Part shown: positions 1 through 6,505 of the stretch, in pieces
Layout: every line of letters begins with the position of its first letter
Position numbering within the stretch: the stretch's first letter is position 1
Assembly (NCBI GenBank): GCA_902767175.1
Contig: CACXGH010000156.1
Span: 1 to 14,139, forward strand
Source of the DNA: an uncultured Ruminococcus sp.
GTDB taxonomy: Bacteria; Bacillota; Clostridia; Oscillospirales; Acutalibacteraceae
Reading direction: 5' to 3'
DNA length: 14,139 bases
Program-made: the position numbers and the translations under genes
The notes under the pieces: model-generated
Database searches by the model: none
What the model was told of the DNA's origin: nothing
The model's input: only the letters and a program-made list of their open reading frames with translations

Positions 1-76
1 AGGAGCTAAAGCTCCCCGACGTCTGTTGACGGCGTCGCTCGCTCCAATCAAGCGAGCTTGTTGGAGCTTTGCTCCT
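1..76. repeat. Palindromic intergenic element with inverted ends
   Basis: Three local hairpins are packed here: GGAGC-taaa-GCTCC (2-15), GCTCGCT-ccaatca-AGCGAGC (37-57) and GGAGC-ttt-GCTCC (63-75). The outer two are also inverted copies of each other: bases 1-15 match the reverse complement of 63-77 at 13 of 15 positions. This resembles a small REP- or MITE-like intergenic element, or the hairpins at the end of an upstream transcript. The 5' edge may be cut by the window. Confidence 0.4.
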
Positions 77-146
77 TGTTTAAAACAGGATATTTTACAT
101 TATATCACATATTTCACGATATTTGTACTCAAATAATCATAATTTT

Positions 147-194
147 TAAATTATTTACAAAATGGCTGAAAATGTTAAATTATTTATCAAAATG
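147..194. repeat. Imperfect direct repeat, 18-19 bp, period 29
   Basis: TAAATTATTTACAAAATG (147-164) recurs as TAAATTATTTATCAAAATG (176-194), differing by one inserted base. A weaker half-copy (TCAAAACACGGTGAAATG) follows near 205-222. The pair lies 55-100 bases upstream of the promoter at 249-277 and could be a regulator-binding array, but chance similarity in AT-rich DNA is possible. Confidence 0.4.
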
Positions 195-248
195 TGAAAA
201 ATACATCAAAACACGGTGAAATGTTGTGATAGTTCAATAAAAAAACAG

Positions 249-277
249 TTGAATATTTATTTACTATGTGCTACAAT
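249..277 (+). promoter_or_regulatory. Sigma-A promoter for the membrane protein gene
   Basis: A -35 box TTGAAT (249-254) and a -10 box TACAAT (272-277) are separated by 17 bases, with a TG dinucleotide one base before the -10 (extended -10). Transcription would begin near 284, about 23 bases before the start codon. Confidence 0.7.
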
Positions 278-293
278 GATACATATTTCTAAA

Positions 294-300
294 AGAGGTG
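294..300 (+). promoter_or_regulatory. Ribosome binding site setting the start at 307
   Basis: AGAGGTG lies six bases before ATG 307. The upstream in-frame GTG at 298 sits inside this site and so cannot be the start. Confidence 0.75.
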
Positions 301-306
301 TATATA

Positions 307-1125
307 ATGGCAAAATATATGGAGCTTGAGAGCCTGGACAGCTATTACGAGCAGGTAGTGAAAAGAAGAATGGGCTCTGATACGGTAGGAAGGCTTGTTT
401 TCGGCTTGTCGCTTATTATATTGGCATTGGTGATTTCGATAGCGCTGATGGTAACGGTAGCGGATTGGCTTTTTCCGATAGTTCTCACAATGCTTGGTCT
501 GGGCGGATACCTGTTTTATTATCTTTTAAAGAATTCCCGTGTTGAATATGAATACACATTTGTGTTGGGAGAATTAAGAGTAGCAAAAATAAAAGGCAAG
601 TCAAAGCGCCGTACTATAACATACTTTGATGTCAAGGCAATTGACGATATCGGAAGATATATAGACCCTGAGACAGGCAAGAGGAACATAGACCCGTCAA
701 AGTATCCCAACCTTCTTCATGCTGCGGAGAATGATACTAACCTGAACACATATTATCTTATTATACATGATAAAGTAAGGAAAAAACCTGCCGTTCTGCT
801 TATGACACCAAACGAGAGAACGTTCAGTCTTATACGTCCGTATCTTTCAGTTGAACTGAAAAAGAAGTTTCTCAAGATGCAGAAGGAGGACGAGCTTATC
901 CGTTCTGCCGTTCAGAACAGTCCTGCTTCGATAAATGACGAGAGCGAGGCAAAAACATCTGAGGAAAAGAACTCAGAAGAAAGCAAGACAGAGGAAAAGA
1001 AATCCGGACAGAAGAAGTCCGAGGAGAAAAAAGCTGAGGATAAAAAGACTGAGGAAAAGAAACAGACACAAAAGTCAAAGCAGGCAGCTTCAAAGAAGAA
1101 TTCAAGGAAGGGCAATAAGAAATAA
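307..1125 (+). CDS. Two-helix membrane protein with Lys/Glu-rich tail (DUF6106-like)
   Basis: The protein has 272 residues and no enzymatic motif that I recognise. A charged N-terminus (1-29) is followed by two hydrophobic segments at about 30-51 and 54-74, which should form a membrane hairpin. A soluble domain (about 78-185) begins with a motif around EYEYTFVLGELRVAKIK. That motif recalls the uncharacterised clostridial DUF6106 family, an assignment from memory. From about 205 to the end the sequence is low-complexity, dominated by repeated (S/T/A)EEKK units, probably disordered and able to bind nucleic acid or an acidic surface. The gene has its own promoter and terminator and so appears monocistronic and independent of the lipid genes downstream. 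The start at ATG 307 is fixed by the AGAGGTG site before it. The function is unknown. Confidence 0.85.
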   Translation: MAKYMELESLDSYYEQVVKRRMGSDTVGRLVFGLSLIILALVISIALMVTVADWLFPIVLTMLGLGGYLFYYLLKNSRVEYEYTFVLGELRVAKIKGKSKRRTITYFDVKAIDDIGRYIDPETGKRNIDPSKYPNLLHAAENDTNLNTYYLIIHDKVRKKPAVLLMTPNERTFSLIRPYLSVELKKKFLKMQKEDELIRSAVQNSPASINDESEAKTSEEKNSEESKTEEKKSGQKKSEEKKAEDKKTEEKKQTQKSKQAASKKNSRKGNKK

Positions 1126-1162
1126 TTGGTTTTTATTGACGATTTCCGATCAGCAGTAATAC

Positions 1163-1199
1163 AGGCACGGCAATCTCCACGGAGAAGCCGTGCCTTTTA
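1163..1199 (+). terminator. Intrinsic terminator after the membrane protein gene
   Basis: AGGCACGGC (1163-1171) pairs with GCCGTGCCT (1187-1195), with an inner TCTC/GAGA stem in the loop, followed by a short T run (TTTTAA). It separates the membrane protein gene from the fab operon. Confidence 0.8.
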
Positions 1200-1220
1200 A
1201 ATTCGCAGGCTCGTTATTAA

Positions 1221-1257
1221 GCAGTCCCGGAGCAGCGCATAAGCGGCTCCGTACTGC
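1221..1257. repeat. GC-rich imperfect inverted repeat just upstream of the fab promoter
   Basis: GCAGT (1221-1225) pairs with ACTGC (1253-1257), and GGAGC (1229-1233) with GCTCC (1246-1250). It lies 14 bases upstream of the -35 box of the fab promoter and has no T tract. It could be a regulator site or a degenerate intergenic element. Confidence 0.35.
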
Positions 1258-1270
1258 ATCACTTCGCCGC

Positions 1271-1299
1271 TTGACAAACAGAGGGAATTAATATAAAAT
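1271..1299 (+). promoter_or_regulatory. Main promoter of the fab-acc operon
   Basis: A perfect -35 box TTGACA (1271-1276) and a -10 box TAAAAT (1294-1299) stand 17 bases apart. Transcription from about 1306 gives a leader of roughly 60 bases before fabH. This is the only strong promoter visible ahead of the nine-gene lipid block. Confidence 0.75.
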
Positions 1300-1303
1300 T
1301 AAA

Positions 1304-1346
1304 ATGATAAAATTCGGTTATTTTTACAATATATGATAAATGATAA
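1304..1346. promoter_or_regulatory. Possible operator: ATGATAA repeats in the fabH leader
   Basis: The heptamer ATGATAA occurs at 1304-1310 and twice in tandem at 1333-1346, directly downstream of the -10 box, where a repressor would block transcription. Fatty-acid operons of Firmicutes are often controlled here by FapR or FabT. The sequence is not a clear match to either operator that I know, so this is tentative. Confidence 0.25.
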
Positions 1347-1367
1347 TGTATATAAGGGGTAGATGAT

Positions 1368-2330
1368 ATGAGCTTTAGTATACTTGGCACAGGAAAGGCA
1401 GTACCCGAATATATTCTGACTAACAATGAGCTTTCCACAATGGTGGAAACCAATGACGAGTGGATAAGAACAAGAACAGGAATAGAGGAACGCAGAGTCT
1501 GCAAGGGTGAAACACTGACAGATCTGACTGTCAAAGCGGCAAGAAATGCACTTGAAAATGCAGGGGTGAAGCCTGAACAGCTTGACCTCATTATTTGTTC
1601 CACGATGAGAGGAGAAAATATAACCCCATCGCAGGCTTGCGTTATACAAAAGGAAATAGGTGCGGACTGCCCTGCGTTTGATGTAAATGCTGCCTGCTCA
1701 GGCTTTATTTATGCACTTGATATTGCAGACGGATACTTTGCAAGAAAAAAGGTAAAATATGTTCTTGTAGTATCTATGGATAACCTCTCCAACATAATAG
1801 ATTGGACGGACCGTTCGACCTGTGTGCTGTTCGGTGACGGCGGAGCTGCCGCTGTTCTGGGTGAGGGCGATGACCTGCTTGCTATAAACCTCACCGCAGT
1901 CGGCAATGATGAGGTGCTGAGAATACCTCACGGTACAAACTCATCTCCCTTCTATCAGCATGAGGAAGAAAAAGCAGTTCTGCATATGGCTGGAAATGAA
2001 GTATATAAATTCGCAGTAAACGCTATGTCAACAGGTATCAGGAAGGCTGTTGAAGATGCAGGTCTTACGGAAGATGATGTAAACCATGTCATACCTCATC
2101 AGGCGAATATAAGAATTATCAATGCGTCTGCAAAGAATCTTGGAATTCCGAGAGACAGATTTTACTGCAATGTAAACCACTACGGCAATACTTCTTCGGG
2201 CAGCGTTCCGCTTGCACTTGATGAAGCTAACAGAGAGGGTATTCTCAAAAAGGGCGATATCATAGCAATGTGTGCTTTCGGCGCAGGTCTTACAACGGGA
2301 AGCTGTGTTATTCGCTGGAGTAAGGACTAA
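1368..2330 (+). CDS. fabH: Beta-ketoacyl-ACP synthase III (FabH)
   Basis: FabH starts fatty-acid chains by condensing an acyl-CoA primer with malonyl-ACP in the cytosol, giving acetoacetyl-ACP or a branched equivalent. The 320-residue protein has the usual family length. The catalytic triad is complete: Cys110 in NAACSGF, His244 in HQANIRI and Asn274 in NHYGNTSSGS, at spacings matching E. coli FabH. The N-terminal GTGKAVPE motif and the C-terminal AFGAGLTTGS motif are also typical. The start at ATG 1368 is supported by AAGGGG eight bases upstream. It is the first gene of the lipid operon, directly behind the promoter at 1271-1299. A 115-base spacer containing a hairpin follows, where many clostridia carry fabK or acpP. 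Primer preference (straight or branched) cannot be read from the sequence. Confidence 0.97.
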   Translation: MSFSILGTGKAVPEYILTNNELSTMVETNDEWIRTRTGIEERRVCKGETLTDLTVKAARNALENAGVKPEQLDLIICSTMRGENITPSQACVIQKEIGADCPAFDVNAACSGFIYALDIADGYFARKKVKYVLVVSMDNLSNIIDWTDRSTCVLFGDGGAAAVLGEGDDLLAINLTAVGNDEVLRIPHGTNSSPFYQHEEEKAVLHMAGNEVYKFAVNAMSTGIRKAVEDAGLTEDDVNHVIPHQANIRIINASAKNLGIPRDRFYCNVNHYGNTSSGSVPLALDEANREGILKKGDIIAMCAFGAGLTTGSCVIRWSKD

Positions 2331-2365
2331 AGCGTATAAAAATCAGATAAAACGACAGAAAATGC

Positions 2366-2428
2366 ACGGCACAGATATTATTATCATAAGGGAAAAGACA
2401 GTCTTATGATACCGCTGTGTATAGCCGT
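2366..2428 (+). other. Hairpin in the fabH-fabD spacer
   Basis: A perfect 9-bp inner stem, TATCATAAG (2382-2390) with CTTATGATA (2403-2411), has a 12-base loop. It is extended after an interior loop by ACAG/CTGT (2371-2374, 2415-2418) and ACGGC/GCCGT (2366-2370, 2424-2428). No T tract follows, so it is not a plain terminator. It may act in mRNA processing, stability or regulation within the operon. Confidence 0.6.
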
Positions 2429-2445
2429 ATAACGGAGGATATATT

Positions 2446-3345
2446 ATGGGAAAGACAGCGTTTGTTTTTTCGGGACAGGGTGCTCAGTATACAGGAATGG
2501 GCAGGGAGCTTTATGAAAGCTCTGCTGCTGCAAAGGCGGTTTTTGATATGGCTGAGTCTATCCGCCCGGGAACGATAAAGCAGTGCTTTGAGGGCAGCAA
2601 GGAGGAACTATCCGTCACAATAAATACACAGCCATGTGTATTTATTACAGACCTTGCCGCAGCCGCAGCGGCTGCACAGAAGGGTATCCGCCCCGATTTT
2701 GCTGCAGGCTTTTCTTTAGGAGAAATTGCAGCAATAGCCTTTTCGGGAATGCTTTCCTATGAGGACGCATTCAGACTTGTATGTAAAAGAGCGGAGCTTA
2801 TGGACAATGCGGCAAAGAATAATCCGGGAGCTATGGCGGCTGTTATGAAAATAACACCTGAGCAGACAGAGGAGCTTTGTTCGCGGTTTGAAAAGGCATA
2901 TCCCGTAAACTATAACAGCCCTGCACAGACTGTAGTAGCGTGTGATATGTCTGAGATAGACGAACTGTGCGCCAGGGTCAAGGAATTAAAGGGCAAGGCA
3001 GTGAAGCTTGCCGTCAGCGGAGCGTTTCATTCTCCGTTTATGAATGAGGCTGCAAAGGGTATGGCGCAGTACCTTGAGGGAGTGGAGCTTAAACAGCCTG
3101 AAATTGCCGTTTATGCGAACTGTACGGCTCAGCCCTATGAGGGTGACTTCAAAAAGCTTATATCCGAACAGATAAATCACCCGGTAAGATGGCAGAAGAG
3201 CGTAGAAAATATGATAGCTGCAGGAGCTGACAGATTCATTGAGGTTGGTGTAGGAAAAACACTGACAGGTCTTATAAAGAAGATCAATGCGGAGGTATGT
3301 GCCGTAAATATTGAAAATAAGGAGGGACTCGACTCTCTGCAGTGA
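2446..3345 (+). CDS. fabD: Malonyl-CoA:ACP transacylase (FabD)
   Basis: FabD moves the malonyl group from CoA to acyl carrier protein, supplying the extender unit for FabH and FabF. The 299-residue protein shows the family landmarks: FSGQGAQ near the N-terminus, the nucleophile Ser90 in GFSLGE, Arg115 (CKRAELM) for binding the malonyl carboxylate, and His195 in SGAFHSPFM. The residue before the nucleophile is Phe instead of the usual His of GHSLGE, a variation that should not remove activity because the Ser-His pair is intact. The start at ATG 2446 has GGAGG seven bases upstream. The stop lies only 15 bases before the fabG start, so the two are translationally close. Its ACP substrate is not encoded in this window. 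Confidence 0.97.
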   Translation: MGKTAFVFSGQGAQYTGMGRELYESSAAAKAVFDMAESIRPGTIKQCFEGSKEELSVTINTQPCVFITDLAAAAAAAQKGIRPDFAAGFSLGEIAAIAFSGMLSYEDAFRLVCKRAELMDNAAKNNPGAMAAVMKITPEQTEELCSRFEKAYPVNYNSPAQTVVACDMSEIDELCARVKELKGKAVKLAVSGAFHSPFMNEAAKGMAQYLEGVELKQPEIAVYANCTAQPYEGDFKKLISEQINHPVRWQKSVENMIAAGADRFIEVGVGKTLTGLIKKINAEVCAVNIENKEGLDSLQ

Positions 3346-3360
3346 GTGTCGGGGCAGGTA

Positions 3361-4107
3361 ATGTTTGAATTAACAGGTAAAACAGCGATAATCACAGGCG
3401 CATCAAGAGGAATAGGAAAGGGGATTGCTCTGAAATTTGCAGAGCTTGGAGCAAATATAGCATTTATGCACTTCAATGACGGTGAAAAGGCGGAGGAGAC
3501 CGTAAGAGAGCTTGAGGCTAAGGGTGTAAAGGCTAAGGCTTATGACTGCAATGTAGCAGACTTCGAGGCTTCAAAGAAGGTAATAGACGAGGTCATAGAG
3601 GAATTCGGAGAGGTCCATATCCTTGTAAACAATGCAGGAATTGTAAGAGACGGACTTATCCTCTCAATGAAGGAAGCAGATTTTGATGCGGTCATCAGCG
3701 TAAACCTCAAGGGTGCCTTCAATATGACAAAGAATATATATCAGCACTTTATGAAAAAGCGCAGAGGAAGAATTATCAATATATCCTCAATAGTAGGTAT
3801 TAACGGAAATGCAGGACAGGCTAACTATGCTTCTGCAAAGGCAGGACTTATAGGACTTACCAAATCAGTAGCAAAGGAGCTTGGCTCAAGAAATGTAACA
3901 GCCAATGCAATAGCTCCGGGATTTATAAAGACGGACATGACAGACGGAATGCCTGAAAAGGCAAGAGAGGCTGCTTTAGCAGCAATTCCGCTCAAGCGTG
4001 CAGGTCAGGTCGAGGATATAGCAAATACAGCAGCATTCCTTGCAAGCGATGAGGCTTCCTATATTACAGGCGAAGTAATAAAGGTCGACGGAGGAATGGC
4101 TATCTGA
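3361..4107 (+). CDS. fabG: 3-oxoacyl-ACP reductase (FabG)
   Basis: FabG is an NADPH-dependent short-chain dehydrogenase/reductase that reduces 3-ketoacyl-ACP to 3-hydroxyacyl-ACP. The cofactor motif GASRGIG is at 13-19 and NNAG at 90-93. The catalytic residues Ser143, Tyr156 and Lys160 (YxxxK) have the spacing seen in E. coli FabG, and the C-terminal PxxR-type region and VDGG end are present. I chose ATG 3361 (248 residues, the normal length) because the protein then begins as the family does, MFELTGKTAIITG. An in-frame GTG at 3346, immediately after the fabD stop, would add five residues and is the alternative. GGGG at 3351-3354 is the nearest Shine-Dalgarno-like run. A 96-base spacer follows, where acpP is found in many related operons. 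Confidence 0.95.
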   Translation: MFELTGKTAIITGASRGIGKGIALKFAELGANIAFMHFNDGEKAEETVRELEAKGVKAKAYDCNVADFEASKKVIDEVIEEFGEVHILVNNAGIVRDGLILSMKEADFDAVISVNLKGAFNMTKNIYQHFMKKRRGRIINISSIVGINGNAGQANYASAKAGLIGLTKSVAKELGSRNVTANAIAPGFIKTDMTDGMPEKAREAALAAIPLKRAGQVEDIANTAAFLASDEASYITGEVIKVDGGMAI

Positions 4108-4110
4108 CAG

Positions 4111-4150
4111 GTCGTGCCGCAGCGTAAAGAGGAGAATGCACGGCATCGGC
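4111..4150 (+). other. Hairpin in the fabG-fabF spacer
   Basis: GTCGTGCCG (4111-4119) can pair with CGGCATCGGC (4141-4150) with one bulged T and one G-T pair. The loop contains the Shine-Dalgarno-like AGAGGAG. The spacer also holds a tandem AGCTGCAATA/AGCTGTAATA and shares AATGCACGGCA with the fabH-fabD spacer. The function is unknown. Confidence 0.4.
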
Positions 4151-4203
4151 AAAGGGTTTTCGGAAAGCTGCAATAAGCTGTAATAAGGAAGGATGACATT
4201 AAA

Positions 4204-5424
4204 ATGAGAAGAGTTGTTGTTACCGGAATGGGCGCTGTCACACCGGTGGGAAATAATGTAGAAACCATGTGGGAGTCCCTTAAAAACGGCAAAAGCGGAA
4301 TATGCCTTGTAACAAGGTATGACCCTGCTCTCACGAAGGCAAAGTTGGTTGCAGAGGTAAAGGACTTTGACCCTACGGAATATATTGAAAAAAGAGAATG
4401 CCGCAGAATGGATCTGTACACGCAGTATGCAATGGCAGCCGCTGCACAGGCAGTAAAGAACAGCGGGATCGAGAACAATATCGAGCCTGAGCGTTTCGGT
4501 GTTTATGTAGGCTCAGGTGTCGGAGGTATCGCTACCTTCTATGAGCAGTGCGAAAATATGTTCAACGATAAGAATATTTCACCGTTTTTTATTCCTATGA
4601 TGATCAGCAATATTGCGGCAGGCAATATTGCAATAAAGCATAGGGCACAGGGACCGTGTCTGCCGGTAGTTACAGCCTGCTCTACATCTACTCATGCAGT
4701 GGGAGAGGCTTTCCGTGCGATCAGGTTCGGATATGCAGATGCCATTATCACAGGCGGTGCCGAGGCAGCTCTGCATCCCCTTGCAATAAAAGGCTTTACA
4801 AGCTGCAAGGCTCTTACAATGAGTGATGATCCTGAAAATGCATCAATTCCCTTTGACAAGCGCAGAAACGGCTTTGTTCTCGGAGAGGGCGCAGGTATGC
4901 TTATTCTTGAGGAATATGAGCACGCAGTAAACAGGGGGGCAACGATCTATGCCGAGATATGCGGCTATGGCAACACCTGTGACGCACACCATGTTACAGC
5001 TCCCGACCCCGAGGCCGCAGGAGCCGGACGCTGTGTTAAGCTTGCCCTTGAGGAAGCGGAGTATAAGAAGGGCGAGGGACTGTATATCAACGCACACGGA
5101 ACAAGTACGCCGATGAATGATTCGACCGAGACAAAGGCATTCAAGCTTGCACTCGGAGATGAAGCATATAAGGCTCATATAAGCTCAACAAAGTCCATGA
5201 CAGGACATATGCTTGGTGCTACGGGAGCTGTTGAAGCAATTGCAGCGGTAATGGCTCTCAGAGAAGGAATAATCCCGCCGACAATCGGCTATAAAGAGCC
5301 TGATCCCGAATGTGACCTTGATTACACGCCGAACAAGGCAGTTGAAGCTGATGTTGATCTGGCAATTTCAACTACCTTCGGCTTTGGCGGTCATAACGCT
5401 TGTATCGCATTCCGCAAAATTTAA
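4204..5424 (+). CDS. fabF: Beta-ketoacyl-ACP synthase II (FabF)
   Basis: FabF condenses acyl-ACP with malonyl-ACP in each elongation round. The 406-residue protein is of family length and carries the complete Cys-His-His active site: Cys159 in VTACSTSTHA, His298 in NAHGTSTPMND and His335 in STKSMTGHMLGATGAVE. Lys330 is also conserved. The C-terminal gatekeeper motif FGFGGHNA is intact. It groups with FabF instead of FabB by its overall motif set, although the FabF/FabB division is soft in Clostridia. The start ATG 4204 follows AAGGAAGG with a spacing of about 11 bases. Only 15 bases separate it from accB, so elongation and malonyl-CoA supply genes are directly coupled in the message. Confidence 0.97.
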   Translation: MRRVVVTGMGAVTPVGNNVETMWESLKNGKSGICLVTRYDPALTKAKLVAEVKDFDPTEYIEKRECRRMDLYTQYAMAAAAQAVKNSGIENNIEPERFGVYVGSGVGGIATFYEQCENMFNDKNISPFFIPMMISNIAAGNIAIKHRAQGPCLPVVTACSTSTHAVGEAFRAIRFGYADAIITGGAEAALHPLAIKGFTSCKALTMSDDPENASIPFDKRRNGFVLGEGAGMLILEEYEHAVNRGATIYAEICGYGNTCDAHHVTAPDPEAAGAGRCVKLALEEAEYKKGEGLYINAHGTSTPMNDSTETKAFKLALGDEAYKAHISSTKSMTGHMLGATGAVEAIAAVMALREGIIPPTIGYKEPDPECDLDYTPNKAVEADVDLAISTTFGFGGHNACIAFRKI

Positions 5425-5439
5425 TCGGGGGGAATATCC

Positions 5440-5898
5440 ATGTACAGTGTTGAAGATATAAAGGAGCTGCTTTCTGCGTTTGATGCTTCAAAGGCTACAA
5501 GTCTTGAGCTGAGAAATGAAAAGGGCGAGCTTCTCAAGATAACTCAGAAGAACGAAGCTGCTGCGTTCGTACCTCTTGAGGCTCCTGCAGCAGAACAGGC
5601 CTTTACCGCAAAGCAGCAGCCTGCCGCCCCCTTTATTCATGAGGAAGAGGCACAGCAGGACGACGGAACACCCATTACATCACCTATGGTAGGTGTGTTC
5701 TATGCAGCACCTTCACCCGATAAGGAACCGTATGTTTCTGTAGGTTCTAAGGTAAATAAGGGAGATGTACTTTGCCTTATTGAAGCTATGAAGCTTATGA
5801 ACGAGGTAACTGCGGAAAAGAGCGGAGAGATCACTGCTGTATGCACCGAGAACGGACAGGTCGTAGAATACGGTCAGAAGCTCTTTATGATAAAATAA
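5440..5898 (+). CDS. accB: Biotin carboxyl carrier protein of acetyl-CoA carboxylase (AccB)
   Basis: AccB carries the biotin that shuttles CO2 from biotin carboxylase (AccC) to the carboxyltransferase (AccDA). The 152-residue protein has an N-terminal helical region, then an Ala/Pro/Gln-rich flexible linker (about 41-80), then the biotinyl domain (about 79-152). The biotin-accepting residue is Lys118 in the classic EAMKLMNEV motif, preceded by SPMVGVFYAAPSPD, which includes the thumb-type insertion of bacterial BCCP. The start ATG 5440 has a GGGGGG run eight bases upstream. The biotin ligase needed to load it is not in the window. It lies between fabF and fabZ, the common order in Clostridia. 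Confidence 0.97.
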   Translation: MYSVEDIKELLSAFDASKATSLELRNEKGELLKITQKNEAAAFVPLEAPAAEQAFTAKQQPAAPFIHEEEAQQDDGTPITSPMVGVFYAAPSPDKEPYVSVGSKVNKGDVLCLIEAMKLMNEVTAEKSGEITAVCTENGQVVEYGQKLFMIK

Positions 5899-5925
5899 AA
5901 CGTATTACTGCAGGAGGAAACAGCA

Positions 5926-6363
5926 ATGAACAAGCAGGAGCTTGAAAGCATAATACCTCATAGGAATTCGATGCTGCTTATAGATGAGGCAGAGAAAACA
6001 GGCGAAACAACAAGCGAGGGCAGGAAATATATTACGGGCAAGGAATGGTTTTTAGACGGTCATTTTCCCGGAAACCCTGTAGTGCCGGGAGTTATTCTCT
6101 GCGAGATAATGGCTCAGTCAAGTGCGGTTATCATTGCAGAGGTATCAGCAAAGAGCATACCGTTCTTTACAGGTATTGAAAAGGCAAAGTTCAAAAGACA
6201 GGTAGTTCCCGGAGATACTCTGGAAATTAAGTGTGAGCTTACAAAAAACAGAGGAATGTTCTACTTCATTACGGGCAAGGGCTATGTTGACGGAAAGCTT
6301 GCGGTTCAGGCTGAGTTTTCGTTTGCGCTTGTACCTAAGGATAAGGCAGAAAACGCTCAGTAA
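5926..6363 (+). CDS. fabZ: 3-hydroxyacyl-ACP dehydratase (FabZ)
   Basis: FabZ dehydrates 3-hydroxyacyl-ACP to trans-2-enoyl-ACP using a hot-dog fold. The 145-residue protein has the catalytic pair His46 (DGHFPGNPVVPG) and Glu60 (ILCEIMAQSS), separated by 14 residues as in E. coli FabZ. The substrate-binding PHRNSMLLID segment is at 11-20. AGGAGG lies eight bases before ATG 5926. Its product requires an enoyl-ACP reductase that is not encoded nearby. In some Firmicutes a FabZ-like enzyme also isomerises the double bond to allow unsaturated fatty-acid synthesis, and the sequence alone does not settle this. The 142-base spacer that follows carries two strong inverted repeats. Confidence 0.97.
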   Translation: MNKQELESIIPHRNSMLLIDEAEKTGETTSEGRKYITGKEWFLDGHFPGNPVVPGVILCEIMAQSSAVIIAEVSAKSIPFFTGIEKAKFKRQVVPGDTLEIKCELTKNRGMFYFITGKGYVDGKLAVQAEFSFALVPKDKAENAQ

Positions 6364-6385
6364 TTATTGCTTTTGAATACTAATT

Positions 6386-6417
6386 TGCCGGCGGCAGGGA
6401 TATCCTGCCGTCAGGCA
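6386..6417 (+). other. First hairpin in the fabZ-accC spacer
   Basis: CGGCAGG (6392-6398) pairs with CCTGCCG (6404-6410) around a five-base loop and is extended by TGCC/GGCA (6386-6389, 6414-6417). No T run follows. It precedes the longer hairpin at 6443-6478 in what may be a structured leader for accC. Confidence 0.6.
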
Positions 6418-6442
6418 TTCAAGGAAGAGCGCTAAGCGGCGC

Positions 6443-6490
6443 CTTTCTGATTAAAAGTGTCTGCTTTTAATCAGAAAGCAGTATCAGACA
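6443..6490 (+). promoter_or_regulatory. Perfect 15-bp hairpin with a competing fold before accC
   Basis: CTTTCTGATTAAAAG (6443-6457) and CTTTTAATCAGAAAG (6464-6478) form a perfect 15-bp stem with loop TGTCTG (6458-6463). That loop is the exact complement of CAGACA (6485-6490), which touches the accC Shine-Dalgarno site. A second fold (CTGCTTT 6461-6467 with AAAGCAG 6475-6481, plus the loop/CAGACA pairing) competes with the first. This suggests an RNA switch or a DNA operator; neither is proven. Confidence 0.5.
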
Positions 6491-6497
6491 AGGAGGG
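6491..6497 (+). promoter_or_regulatory. Ribosome binding site for accC (TTG start)
   Basis: AGGAGGG, eight bases before TTG 6506, is a near-perfect site and decides the unusual TTG start. No in-frame ATG or GTG is available close by. Confidence 0.85.
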
Positions 6498-6505
6498 TAC
6501 AGCCA

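Larger units (their letters stand above)
1..306. other. Intergenic region upstream of the membrane protein gene
   Basis: No gene is visible in this 306-base stretch. The first 80 bases are a cluster of short palindromes, listed separately. Bases about 85-290 are very AT-rich and hold an imperfect direct repeat (147-164 and 176-194) and a good promoter (249-277). Any gene upstream lies outside the window. Confidence 0.7.

Noticed and set aside
2446..3345. FabD nucleophile motif GFSLGE as a sign of lost activity
   Set aside because: Ser90, Arg115 and His195 are all present; the residue before the Ser is known to vary in the family.
4059..4478. 139-codon reading frame on the minus strand over the fabG-fabF junction
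   Set aside because: It is a shadow of fabF and the spacer; the composition is that of an antisense frame.
6443..6490. Classical H-type pseudoknot before accC
   Set aside because: With the full 15-bp stem formed, only six bases would have to span it to let the loop pair with CAGACA, which is sterically unlikely. Two competing hairpins are more reasonable.
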